Positions 1-6,693 of a stretch of DNA of 26,667 bases are shown one piece after another; position 1 is the first letter of the stretch; the number at the start of each line of letters is the position of its first letter. Position numbers and translations under genes: made by a program. This stretch comes from Spirochaetia bacterium (lineage in GTDB: Bacteria; Spirochaetota; Spirochaetia; Treponematales; Breznakiellaceae): contig BNUW01000016.1 of assembly GCA_025997655.1 (NCBI GenBank), positions 1 to 26,667 on the forward strand, given 5' to 3'. A model generated the notes under the pieces. The model saw only the letters and a list, made by a program, of their open reading frames with translations. It was not told the DNA's origin and did not search any database.

Positions 1-232
1 CGAGGTAGTCAATATCTTCGACGGCTGCCGGGAAACGGAAGCCCGCCTTGACCACCAGCCGGTCGATCCGCTTTGACCGTTTTGAAAGCCATTCGGCTTC
101 GACCAACAGGGCAAGCCGTTCTTCAAAGGGGAGTACAATCATATCCTGCTGTTCCTGCTGTTCAATGAACTTGGCGGCCATGGCTGAGAGGTGAAGGTCA
201 TGCAGTTGGTTTATCGTAGTTTTATTAAGCAT
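1..232 (-). CDS. istB: IS21 helper ATPase IstB, N-terminal part only
   Basis: This frame opens with ATG at 232 and reads MLNKTTINQLHDLHLSAMAA onward for 77 codons to the left edge. The N-terminus has the leucine- and glutamate-rich helical pattern of IstB, including FEERLALLVEAEW and KRSKRIDRL followed by AGFRFPAAVEDIDY, which precedes the AAA+ domain. The Walker motifs lie beyond the window. IstB is the DnaC-like ATPase that assists the IstA transposase in target selection. Its start overlaps the istA stop by 8 bases, so translation is probably coupled. Whether the full gene is intact cannot be judged here. Confidence 0.85.
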   Translation of the reverse strand, partial: MLNKTTINQLHDLHLSAMAAKFIEQQEQQDMIVLPFEERLALLVEAEWLSKRSKRIDRLVVKAGFRFPAAVEDIDYL

Positions 233-1763
233 GAAGCGCCTCCTCTGCCAAAGAATAGTATTCCTGTCCACGAATGTTCTCATGGGTAATGGGGTTGCAT
301 TTCTCTTGACCATCAACCGACAAATCGCTGCGCTTAAACAACCGTTCAAAATACTTGTAAGTATAAATATTGTTGGCCATGGCTTGTTCGCAAACCTGCT
401 CCATATGTTCCTTGGTTCCCTGTCCCCCCATGCGTAGTATCCCTGCGCAAGTTTTAAACGCCTGTTCCGGATGTTCCCGCTGCTCCATGAGCCAAACAAT
501 ATAGGCTTCCGTTCTTGCACCTGTTTTTGCTGCCCATTTACGGAGCCGTTCCGGTGTCCAGTCGGCGACCGCCTTGTGCTTTTCGGGCATATGCTCATCA
601 TCGGTGGTATACCGGCTATATTTATCGTAATTGCGTAAATGACCGGCTAAACGCTCTCCATCTGCCAATATCTCGATAGTTCGGGAAGTAGCCCTGACTG
701 TTACCTGCTTCCCCACATTGGTGTAGGGGACGCTGTAGTAATGGGAGTCAAAGTGAACGTGGTAATCGAAACCAACCTTGGCCAGCTTGTGTTCGGCGTA
801 CTCATACCGGGAGGGCGGTAGTTTCCGCAACTGCCCCTGTTCCAGTTCCCGAAATGTTTCCCGCCGATTCCCTGACAGTTTTGCAAATGGCTGGGTGTTA
901 AGAATCTCAAGTTCCTCCTGCACCGCCTTCCACACTTCCGGGAATGAATGAAACTGCCGGTCTCGCAGCTTTGCTATTATTCTCCGTTCAACGATGAGTA
1001 CCGAATTTTCAACAGGGGCTTTGTCACGGGGGGCTCTCGACCTAGTCGGGATGATTGCTGCCCCATAATACTGGGCCATGTCATGATACGTCTTGTTGAG
1101 TTCCGGGTCATAATATTTCGCTTTTATAACCGCAGTTTTAGTGTTGTCTGGAACAATGATAGCAGGGACTCCGCCGTAATACTCAAACGCATTACCGTGA
1201 GCGGTAATCCATGATTCCTGCCCCATGTTCAGGAATGGTTCCACATACAGGTAGGAACTGGCCGGAAGAACCGCCACAAAATAGTACACCTTTACTATTT
1301 CTCCGTTAGTATTGGTGTATTGCAAGGTAAGTCCTGCCCAATCGACCAACATTCGTTCCCCAGCCTTGTAGGTTTTGTGCATATAGACGTCATTCTGTTT
1401 GCAAAACTTCCGGTACCGCTCGCAAAACTGCGAAAGCATATACCCGTTAGGATGGGCCGTCTTGTACTCCTCCCAGAGCAGGGTCAATGTTACCCCTGGA
1501 CGCTGCATCTCCCGCCTGACCCAGTTCAGATCCGGCTCTTCCCGTTTCGTTCCCGCCTCTTTTACCGGCGGATACAGGATCGTGCTCAGCTCCTTATTCC
1601 TCACCGTCTTCAAATCTACAATGCCTGCCTCCCGTGCCCGCACCAGAATGGCGTTGACATTCCCCAGCGAGCATCCCGTGGCACAGGCGATTTCCCGTTG
1701 TGTCATCCCGGCGTCATTCAAACGCAGGATCTCTCGTGCTTTTTCCATTCCTACTCTCCTCAT
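225..1763 (-). CDS. istA: IS21-family transposase IstA
   Basis: This is a DDE transposase of 512 aa, a normal IstA length. The N-terminus (MRRVGMEKAREILRLNDAGM) starts a helix-turn-helix region, with TQREIACATGCSLGNV as its likely recognition part. The catalytic core shows the expected acidic residues in MLVDWAG, VPDNTKTAV and APVENSV, followed by the IstA C-terminal domain. The start at 1763 is chosen because AGGAGG lies eight bases upstream. The frame stays open further upstream to 1910, but that extension only translates the terminal repeats and is unlikely to be used. The gene appears intact. With istB it forms the transposition operon. Confidence 0.93.
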   Translation of the reverse strand: MRRVGMEKAREILRLNDAGMTQREIACATGCSLGNVNAILVRAREAGIVDLKTVRNKELSTILYPPVKEAGTKREEPDLNWVRREMQRPGVTLTLLWEEYKTAHPNGYMLSQFCERYRKFCKQNDVYMHKTYKAGERMLVDWAGLTLQYTNTNGEIVKVYYFVAVLPASSYLYVEPFLNMGQESWITAHGNAFEYYGGVPAIIVPDNTKTAVIKAKYYDPELNKTYHDMAQYYGAAIIPTRSRAPRDKAPVENSVLIVERRIIAKLRDRQFHSFPEVWKAVQEELEILNTQPFAKLSGNRRETFRELEQGQLRKLPPSRYEYAEHKLAKVGFDYHVHFDSHYYSVPYTNVGKQVTVRATSRTIEILADGERLAGHLRNYDKYSRYTTDDEHMPEKHKAVADWTPERLRKWAAKTGARTEAYIVWLMEQREHPEQAFKTCAGILRMGGQGTKEHMEQVCEQAMANNIYTYKYFERLFKRSDLSVDGQEKCNPITHENIRGQEYYSLAEEALHA

Positions 1764-1819
1764 GGTTCTTGCCTCCTGGTTTATTCCCAGGAAGCATACG
1801 ATATTTCGGAGAGGTTGAT

Positions 1820-1991
1820 GTTCAAGTATTCCGCAAGGGCGTTCAAGTGTTCCCGCAAGCCTGTTCAAATGTTCCGCAAAGGCGTTCAAGTGTTCCGCAT
1901 GCGTGTTCAAATGTTCCCGTTTTTCTGTTCAAGTATTTCCGCACGGCTGTTCAAGTAAGCCGGAATTCGTGTTCAAGTGTCCCCGCAGAAC
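1820..1991. repeat. Eight-copy 21-22 bp tandem repeat at the IS21 end
   Basis: Eight copies begin at 1820, 1841, 1863, 1884, 1905, 1927, 1949 and 1971. The consensus is close to GTTCAAGTGTTCCGCAAGGC, with GTTCAA invariant. The spacing of 21 or 22 bp equals two turns of B-DNA, so all copies face the same side of the helix. Multiple internal repeats at the ends of IS21-family elements are known and are thought to bind transposase, so this array is most likely an IstA binding platform. The copies lie between the inferred IS end and the istA ribosome site. Confidence 0.9.
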
Positions 1992-2198
1992 GCAATAATA
2001 ATACAAAAGGCATTGGAATCAGGTTTTTCAGATTTTGAAGATGCGGTACAATATTATACGGCAGTAGAAAATAAAATTGATTATATACTTACAAGGAATA
2101 CAGAGGATTATAAGAAATCAACAATAAAAGTATATACTCCGGGTGAATATTTAAAAATAAAAGAAATACAAAAATTAGAAAAAGGCAACGAAGTATAA
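1988..2198 (+). pseudogene. C-terminal remnant of a PIN-domain (VapC-type) toxin
   Basis: The frame reads NAIIIQKALESGFSDFEDAV, then continues with YILTRNTEDYKKS and VYTPGEYLKI to a stop at 2196-2198. DFEDAVQYY followed by TRN is the conserved C-terminal half of PIN ribonucleases, including an acidic catalytic cluster. The N-terminal half is absent because the IS21 end lies immediately upstream. A GTG at 1977 could open the frame inside the IS repeat, but the product would be only 73 aa and would lack the first catalytic aspartate. The AT-rich codon use differs from the core genes. The gene was probably inactivated by the IS insertion. Confidence 0.75.
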
Positions 2199-2279
2199 AA
2201 TACGGTGCGATACCTGAGAAAGATACATCGCAAATATTTTTTTAACCATTTATATTAATGGAAAAATAATGCCGTATTT
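2198..2279. other. Nested inverted repeats after the PIN remnant
   Basis: AAATACGG (2198-2205) can pair with CCGTATTT (2272-2279). Inside it lies a second stem, CCATT with AATGG, around 2247-2262. No T-tract follows, so this is not a clear intrinsic terminator. Its role is unknown. Confidence 0.4.
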
Positions 2280-2284
2280 CTTTC

Positions 2285-2394
2285 GCATAACGCGATAGGT
2301 TTCTGATGTTTTGGGCGGAAATGTGTCGGAGCGACCGGCAGGGAGCGGAGACCTAGCCGCCTTCGGGCGGCGTTTCAGAAACCGTGTGATATAC
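2285..2394. other. Long stem-loop site resembling a degenerate integron attC
   Basis: Reading rightward, GCATAAC (2285-2291) is followed by GGTTTCTGA (2298-2306), a variable middle, TCAGAAACC (2375-2383), a GTGT spacer and GATATAC (2388-2394). The 9-bp arms pair exactly. The middle contains a strong hairpin, GCCGCC-TTCG-GGCGGC (2356-2371). This order mimics an attC site (outer R box, spacer, L arm, variable part, L arm, spacer, R box), but the right box departs from GTTRRRY at two positions. It shares the left CATAACG and right GTGT spacer with the site at 2987-3047. A MITE or another palindromic repeat is the alternative. Confidence 0.4.
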
Positions 2395-2595
2395 GATGCG
2401 AAACTCTGCTACCGATAGCCGTGCATGGACACGCAGCGGTGTTTCCTTATTTTTTTCCATCAACACACCACTCCACGTTCAGCGGCCATTTCAAAATGGC
2501 GAGCATTGGCGGAACACCTATCACCTTGCTGATATTGGCAAAGTGATAATTGATTCCCCGCACTTCGTCCACAGGACTGCTCCCAGAAGCCCTAT
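2395..2595. other. Unassigned 200-bp stretch
   Basis: No gene could be recognised on either strand. A short open frame exists on the plus strand from 2396, but its translation shows no known motif and it runs antisense into the broken small gene that follows. On the minus strand the segment reads through stops. It is probably decayed sequence. Confidence 0.4.
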
Positions 2596-2809
2596 TTACA
2601 CCTTATTTATATTTTTTATTTCGCAGCTTATATCTTCAATAGTTAGATTATCCAGCCAAGCATGCCGTTCTTTCGTATAATCGCCATAGCCGGAATCAAA
2701 TTGGTGCATAAATTCAACCATGCACCACCGGACCCAGTTTTTCCATCAATGCTTCTATGCCTAATTTCCGTATGGAATTTATATCCCTTGTGATTACTTG
2801 ATTATTCAT
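2596..2809 (-). pseudogene. Frameshifted small antitoxin-like gene
   Basis: From ATG at 2809 the first frame reads MNNQVITRDINSIRKLGIEA then LMEKLGPV, and stops at 2714. The shifted frame continues from 2721 as MVEFMHQFDSGYGDYTKERH then AWLDNLTIEDI, and stops at 2596. Joined, they make one protein of about 65-70 aa that I recognise as a widespread small uncharacterised type (IRKLG, EKLGPV, GYGDYTKER) often beside PIN toxin genes, and hence a presumed antitoxin. The break is explained by one extra base near 2727-2733. Function is inferred from context, not established. Confidence 0.6.
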
Positions 2810-2946
2810 ATCAGGACCCATTTACCATAAAAACACTTCTATAAAATGGCCATTATGGTATCACTTTCTATATGGATTTTGTCCTGAGTTTGATCATCAA
2901 ATGACCTGTTTAGGCAACAGCAACCCATATAAATTTCCATACTCAT
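2806..2946 (-). pseudogene. N-terminal remnant of a second PIN-domain toxin, with nonsense mutation
   Basis: From ATG at 2946 the frame reads MSMEIYMGCCCLNRSFDDQT and continues to a TAG at 2839-2841. Beyond the stop, the same frame reads KCFYGKWVLI up to a TGA that overlaps the ATG of the next remnant. The pattern IY-x-x-x-CCLNR-x-FDDQTQ is the N-terminus of a PIN toxin subgroup, in which the residue after IYL/IYM is normally the first catalytic aspartate. Here it is glycine. The C-terminal two thirds are missing. Loss of the Asp, the stop codon and the truncation together mark a dead gene. Confidence 0.6.
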
Positions 2947-2986
2947 TTTCTCTGCTCAAATATGCATCAAGAGTCGCAATATTGGT

Positions 2987-3047
2987 ACATAACGAAAGCT
3001 ATACGACCAAGCCGCTACTGCGGCGTAGCGTATAGCGTGTGTTAAAC
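2987..3047. other. Integron attC-like recombination site
   Basis: The 61-bp site reads ACATAAC (2987-2993), spacer, GCTATACG (2998-3005), ACCAA, GCCGC (3011-3015), loop TACT, GCGGC (3020-3024), GTAG, CGTATAGC (3029-3036), spacer GTGT, then GTTAAAC (3041-3047). The last box matches the GTTRRRY attC core exactly. The first matches the complementary RYYYAAC at all but one position. The 8-bp inner arms pair perfectly around an unpaired centre and a terminal hairpin, as in folded attC sites. No integrase gene is in the window, and no extrahelical base is evident in the inner arms, so the call stays tentative. Confidence 0.5.
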
Positions 3048-3104
3048 GAAGTAAAAATCTGCTACATGAGCCATTTTTACCTCATTCCCTATAAAAAAAC
3101 TGGA

Positions 3105-3905
3105 TCACCTACTTAACTCAACTGTACCCGGATAGGCTCCACCAGTCATCCCAATTTTCATCCCTCCATGGCCATCTGTTTGTGCATAACCTATTTCAGT
3201 ATAGTCAGGTACTGTTTGGAATATATTAACGCGGATTGTAGTTTCACCAATTTCAGCTATCTGCCACACTCCAGAGCTATCAAATTCTAAGCCATAACCA
3301 TCGAGAAAGTCAATTGACAACTCCCAAGTTCCATCCCTTATTACTAATTGAAAAGGATAATCGTCATCAAAAACTGTTACAGATCCATTCCAAGCGCCGA
3401 AATAATCAGCAAATTCTACAACCGTAGTTGTTATATTATCCCATGATGTTATCGTTATTGATGTGCCATCATTAAGCTCCACCTCGCCCTCAATTAATAA
3501 TGCAACGTCTGAAAGTGTACCCGTAAACATAGGTTTCCCCGATGCGGGTGTAAATGTTGCTATAGATCCTCCCATATATACAGCACCGTTACTTTTTACA
3601 ACGCCATTACCTCTTAGAGTATATTCGGCCGTTTCCCCATCAGTTAATACAGCCCTTGACCATGCGCTACCTTCATAATCTCCCATTGGGTAAATGCTTT
3701 TCATAGAGATAATACTTTTTGCGGGATTTGCCTTTGTAATGATCATTTCATACCCATCACCGCTACTGTAAGTATACGATATTGTTGATGGTATATTGCC
3801 GCCACCTCCGTTACCACCGCCACCTCCGCCATCACAACCAACAACCATCATTCCGAATGCCAGCACCATACCAAGCATTGCCACAAAAAACACATTCTTC
3901 TTCAT
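3105..3905 (-). CDS. Poly-Gly-linker lipoprotein of unknown function
   Basis: This encodes 266 aa. Residues 1-24 form a lipoprotein signal: MKKN, a hydrophobic core, and the lipobox VVGC with Cys24 as the likely lipidated residue. A Gly/Asn-rich spacer follows directly, as in many treponemal lipoproteins, and should hold the folded part away from the membrane. The rest is rich in Thr, Gly and aromatic residues with alternating patterns that suggest beta structure, but no known domain is recognised. The start is supported by GAGGAGG seven bases upstream. The gene stands alone between the attC-like site and a hairpin-rich spacer. Surface or periplasmic exposure is inferred. Confidence 0.8.
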   Translation of the reverse strand: MKKNVFFVAMLGMVLAFGMMVVGCDGGGGGGNGGGGNIPSTISYTYSSGDGYEMIITKANPAKSIISMKSIYPMGDYEGSAWSRAVLTDGETAEYTLRGNGVVKSNGAVYMGGSIATFTPASGKPMFTGTLSDVALLIEGEVELNDGTSITITSWDNITTTVVEFADYFGAWNGSVTVFDDDYPFQLVIRDGTWELSIDFLDGYGLEFDSSGVWQIAEIGETTIRVNIFQTVPDYTEIGYAQTDGHGGMKIGMTGGAYPGTVELSR

Positions 3906-3977
3906 TTTCAGCCTCCTCAGCTAATGTTTATTTGTCCTGTAGGCGAATTTTCCTTCACCAAATACCTCTCTAGCCAA

Positions 3978-4015
3978 TGGGCAACGCCCACCGTCTTTAA
4001 GCCGCCCAAAGACGG
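3978..4015. other. Two adjacent hairpins
   Basis: TGGGC-AAC-GCCCA (3978-3990) is followed without a gap by CCGTCTTT (3991-3998) pairing with AAAGACGG (4008-4015). No T-run follows on either strand. The pair lies upstream of the lipoprotein gene and may act in mRNA structure or as a repeat remnant. Confidence 0.5.
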
Positions 4016-4078
4016 CATAAAAGCCACTACTCCATGTCTCACACCACCTTGGCCCGGTATCTGTAAATACCTTGCCAA

Positions 4079-4098
4079 TTTAGTCGTCAATGACTAAA
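4079..4098. promoter_or_regulatory. Perfect 7-bp palindromic arms, possible operator
   Basis: TTTAGTC (4079-4085) and GACTAAA (4092-4098) form an inverted repeat with a 6-bp centre. It lies between the leftward lipoprotein gene and the rightward XRE regulator gene, so it could be an operator of that regulator. There is no direct evidence of binding. Confidence 0.35.
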
Positions 4099-4193
4099 CC
4101 TATGCTGTCACCATATAAACAATTTCGTAGGATAATACCATAATATCTTAAACTATGTCAATACCAAGTTTTGATAAAATATGACAATGCCAT

Positions 4194-4580
4194 ATGTTTT
4201 TATACGTGAAGAAATCCATTGATTTAAGAAAAACGCTCTCCACTAACATACGGACGGCTCGGGAAACCCTCCATATAACTCAGCCGCGGTTGGCGGAATA
4301 TGCCAATATTTCCATGTCCTATATGGCAAATATTGAATACTGCAAAACCTGGGTAAGCGATAAAACCCTTATGCGTATCGCCAAGGCGTTGAATATGGAG
4401 GTCTATGAACTCCTGCGGCCTCCGGGCGGGGTACCAACTGCGGAGGGTGCGGAAAAAGGGACGAATTTACATCAAATAGCAGAGTTGGTTAACGATAAAA
4501 AGAAGGTCCTGAAAAAGGCCGCCGAGGAATCCCTGGATGACCTTATCTCACAAATAATCAAGCTCCATTCAGCGGATTAG
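4194..4580 (+). CDS. XRE-family helix-turn-helix regulator
   Basis: This is a 128-aa protein. Residues 11-75 make a Cro/CI-type HTH: LRKTLSTNIRTARETLHITQ, then LAEYANISMSYMANIEYCKT and IAKALNMEVYELL. The C-terminal 50 residues are charged and probably helical, ending in a Lys/Glu-rich segment. No strong Shine-Dalgarno precedes ATG 4194. A GTG at 4206 is an alternative start that leaves the HTH intact. The upstream AT-rich region carries a palindrome (4079-4098) that may be a target. The ATPase gene follows after 77 bp in the same direction, but co-transcription is not shown. The target genes are unknown. Confidence 0.85.
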   Translation: MFLYVKKSIDLRKTLSTNIRTARETLHITQPRLAEYANISMSYMANIEYCKTWVSDKTLMRIAKALNMEVYELLRPPGGVPTAEGAEKGTNLHQIAELVNDKKKVLKKAAEESLDDLISQIIKLHSAD

Positions 4581-4657
4581 GGCCGGATCCTGCCCCTTGC
4601 GCTTTTCCCAAATCCCGGCTAATCTAGGACTATATCCCAGATCTGCCGAGGTACATA

Positions 4658-5908
4658 ATGACCTACATACACCGGAATATGGAGCCTGTTTTCCAAAGCT
4701 TAAGCCGGGAATACCCTGCGGTTCTCATCACCGGTCCCCGGCAGACCGGCAAAACCACCATGCTTCAGAAATTAGCGCGGGAAGAAGGCCGGAACCGCAT
4801 CTATGTCTCCCTGGATAATATCAAGGATCGGGTTTTGGCACAGAAAGATCCGGAGATGTTTTTCCAGCTGCACAAGCCGCCCATTTTTATTGATGAGGTG
4901 CAATACGCCCCGGAGCTGTTTACCTATATCAAGATACATATTGATACCAACCACAGGCCGGGCGATTTTTGGCTTACCGGTTCCCAGCTTTTTAAACTCA
5001 TGCGGGGCGTGCAGGAATCCCTGGCCGGACGGATTGCCCTGTTGCAGCTTCTGCCCCTGTCTCAAAACGAAACCGAGGCTCCCTATAAAATACCTGGCCC
5101 TGTTTTGTCCGAACCCTTTAAGCCGGATCTTGACTATCTTATGGAAAAACAAAAACAACGTAAGCCTGCCGGACTACGCGAAATATTCAGCCGTATCTTT
5201 ACCGGCGGTATGCCCGCCCTGGTAAGCGGGCAATATTCAAACCGGGAAAACTTTTACCAGAGTTACATCAATACCTATCTGGACCGGGATATTAAGGATC
5301 TTTCGGGAACCATTAACTCCCTCAAATTTTATACCTTTCTGGTTGCCGTTGCCGCCCGTACCGGACAGCTCGTTAATTATGCGTCCATCGCCGAGGAAAG
5401 CGATATCGATCACACCACTGCGAAAAACTGGCTGCGTATCCTGGAAACATTGGGCATCATTTTTTATCTCCACCCCTATTCCAATAATACGCTCAAGCGG
5501 ACTATTAAGACCCCAAAATTGTACTTTTATGATTCCGCTCTTGCGGTCTACCTGACCAAGTGGAGCAGCGTAGAAACTCTGCAGAATGGGGCCATGGATG
5601 GAGCTTTTCTGGAAAATTTTGCGGTAAGTGAAATTGTAAAAAGCTATTACAATGCCGGGCTTGAACCCTTCGTCTATTACTACCGTGACCGGGACAACAA
5701 AGAAATTGATCTGATTCTTGAACGGGACGGAACCCTGTTCCCGCTGGAAATCAAAAAAACCGCCGCCCCCGAAAGCCGGCTTACCAGAGTTTTTTCGTCC
5801 CTGGATAATGTTCCTCTGCGGCGGGGGACCGGGGCTATTCTCTGTATGGCAGAAAAACTAAGCGCCTTTGATACCGCTAACCTTATTGTCCCGATCCGGC
5901 TTTTGTAA
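4658..5908 (+). CDS. AAA_14/DUF4143-type ATPase
   Basis: This is a 416-aa protein of the widespread AAA_14 plus DUF4143 family. The Walker A motif is GPRQTGKTT at about residues 26-34 and Walker B is IFIDEVQ with Asp79-Glu80. The C-terminal DUF4143 part contains YYRDRDNKEIDLILERDG then LFPLEIKKTA, the conserved D-x-x-EIDLI and EIKK residues that resemble a PD-(D/E)XK nuclease core. A winged-helix-like middle (DIDHTTAKNWLRILETLGII) sits between them. Cellular roles of this family are poorly defined; many occur in variable copy number near mobile or toxin loci, as here. A GAGG six bases before ATG 4658 supports the start. Confidence 0.9.
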   Translation: MTYIHRNMEPVFQSLSREYPAVLITGPRQTGKTTMLQKLAREEGRNRIYVSLDNIKDRVLAQKDPEMFFQLHKPPIFIDEVQYAPELFTYIKIHIDTNHRPGDFWLTGSQLFKLMRGVQESLAGRIALLQLLPLSQNETEAPYKIPGPVLSEPFKPDLDYLMEKQKQRKPAGLREIFSRIFTGGMPALVSGQYSNRENFYQSYINTYLDRDIKDLSGTINSLKFYTFLVAVAARTGQLVNYASIAEESDIDHTTAKNWLRILETLGIIFYLHPYSNNTLKRTIKTPKLYFYDSALAVYLTKWSSVETLQNGAMDGAFLENFAVSEIVKSYYNAGLEPFVYYYRDRDNKEIDLILERDGTLFPLEIKKTAAPESRLTRVFSSLDNVPLRRGTGAILCMAEKLSAFDTANLIVPIRLL

Positions 5909-5910
5909 CA

Positions 5911-5930
5911 TTATGCGGTCAAATCCGCCG
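5911..5930. repeat. 20-bp direct repeat, left copy
   Basis: TTATGCGGTCAAATCCGCCG is identical to 6694-6713. The two copies bracket the VapBC module. Within the repeat, GCGG and CCGC can form a short hairpin. Confidence 0.85.
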
Positions 5931-5952
5931 GAAAAGACACATGGCATTCTGT

Positions 5953-6348
5953 TCATTTCCAGTTCTCTATCCTTAGTTCTTTAATCTTCCCGAAGTGCCT
6001 GACATTGTGCGTCACCAATGTTTGATCCCATGTTAATGCGGTAGATGCAATGAGTAAATCGAAATCGTCTATTACTATTCCTGTTTTCCGGTATTTTGCC
6101 TTAAGATCGCTGAATACTTCGATGATTGGCAGATCAATCTCTATTATTGGAAATAAACTTTTTATTCTATAAACTTCCGCCAAATTTTTTTCTACCCATT
6201 CTGATTTTTTGGCGCCGTATAATAATTCCCCATAGGTGATTATGGAAATAAACTTGGGTATTTTTTCATTTTTGAGGAAATTGGCCTGAACTTTCTTGTC
6301 CCGCTTTAAACTATAAATGATAATATCAGAGTCAATCAAATACGCCAT
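5953..6348 (-). CDS. vapC: VapC-type PIN-domain toxin
   Basis: This is a 131-aa PIN-domain ribonuclease. The N-terminus MAYLIDSDIIIYSLK carries the first catalytic aspartate (LIDSD). ITYGELLYGAKKS supplies the conserved Glu, and VIDDFDLLIASTAL the C-terminal acidic cluster, followed by LVTHNVRHF (the T-x-N motif). VapC toxins cleave RNA, often initiator tRNA or rRNA, when free of antitoxin. The start at 6348 is chosen over upstream ATGs because it begins exactly at the PIN fold and overlaps the antitoxin gene by 17 bp, a normal vapBC layout. All visible active-site positions are intact, so the module may be functional. Confidence 0.88.
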   Translation of the reverse strand: MAYLIDSDIIIYSLKRDKKVQANFLKNEKIPKFISIITYGELLYGAKKSEWVEKNLAEVYRIKSLFPIIEIDLPIIEVFSDLKAKYRKTGIVIDDFDLLIASTALTWDQTLVTHNVRHFGKIKELRIENWK

Positions 6349-6604
6349 CAAATTCCCCAAAGGATTTTTTATTTTTCCGATCCTTCGATATGGTATCAAT
6401 GATTTCTGCAGCGGTTCTATCATCATCCCACGATAGATTCAGGAATTCCCGGGTTGAATTTTCATTAGATATATTTGGATTTGAAAGATGAAATTCCAAA
6501 ATAGAAATCACTTCCTGGCTAATTGAGCGATTATCATTTTTTGCTTTTTGTTTAAGGGATGAATACAGTCTGTCATCTATGTCACGAACCTGCAAAATTG
6601 CCAT
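6332..6604 (-). CDS. vapB: VapB-type ribbon-helix-helix antitoxin
   Basis: This is a 90-aa antitoxin. Residues 1-40 (MAILQVRDIDDRLYSSLKQK, then AKNDNRSISQEVISILEFHL) form a ribbon-helix-helix DNA-binding domain of the FitA/VapB kind. The tail, rich in Asp and Phe (SWDDDRTAAEII, FDGVFD), would wrap the toxin. The start at 6604 follows TAGAGG by about eight bases; a longer upstream frame has no domain support. The stop overlaps the vapC start. The protein probably represses its own operon through the palindrome at 6615-6635. Confidence 0.85.
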   Translation of the reverse strand: MAILQVRDIDDRLYSSLKQKAKNDNRSISQEVISILEFHLSNPNISNENSTREFLNLSWDDDRTAAEIIDTISKDRKNKKSFGEFDGVFD

Positions 6605-6614
6605 CACTATACCT

Positions 6615-6652
6615 CTATACGCAAGCGTACTATAGGTTGCATGAAATGTCAA
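6615..6652 (-). promoter_or_regulatory. vapBC promoter with overlapping palindrome
   Basis: On the minus strand TTGACA (6647-6652) is a perfect -35 box. A 17-bp spacer leads to TACGCT (6624-6629) as a weak -10. A near-palindrome, CTATACGC-AA-GCGTA-C-TATAG (6615-6635), covers the -10 region, placing a likely VapBC operator where it would block polymerase. Confidence 0.55.
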
Positions 6653-6693
6653 GCAAAATTCATCATACAAGGTAAGAAAAGGCGGATTACCCC

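Larger units (their letters stand above)
1..1987 (-). mobile_element. IS21-family insertion sequence, partial
   Basis: An istA-like transposase gene and the start of an istB-like helper gene lie in the order and with the overlap typical of IS21. The element runs off the left edge, so its distal end and target duplication are not visible. The near end is placed around 1987, where the last copy of the terminal repeat array stops and a PIN-domain reading frame begins. On the minus strand the sequence there begins TGCGGGGACAC, which fits the TG start usual for IS21 ends. The exact boundary is inferred and could be off by a few bases. Confidence 0.85.

Noticed and set aside
1320..1958. Long plus-strand open frame opposite istA
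   Set aside because: It is antisense to a clear transposase, has no family motif, and its end merely translates the IS terminal repeats.
1820..1991. CRISPR array
   Set aside because: The repeat unit fills the whole 21-22 bp period, leaving no unique spacers, and the array sits at an IS21 end.
2396..2595. Possible DinD-like fragment on the minus strand (NYHFANISKVIG)
   Set aside because: The resemblance is limited to a few residues, with no extension on either side. It is too weak to annotate.
3060..3104. Intrinsic terminator for the lipoprotein gene
   Set aside because: A run of seven T follows the stop on the minus strand, but no adequate stem precedes it.
1..4100. Complete mobile integron
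   Set aside because: No integrase gene or attI is visible. Only two attC-like structures are present, one of them degenerate.
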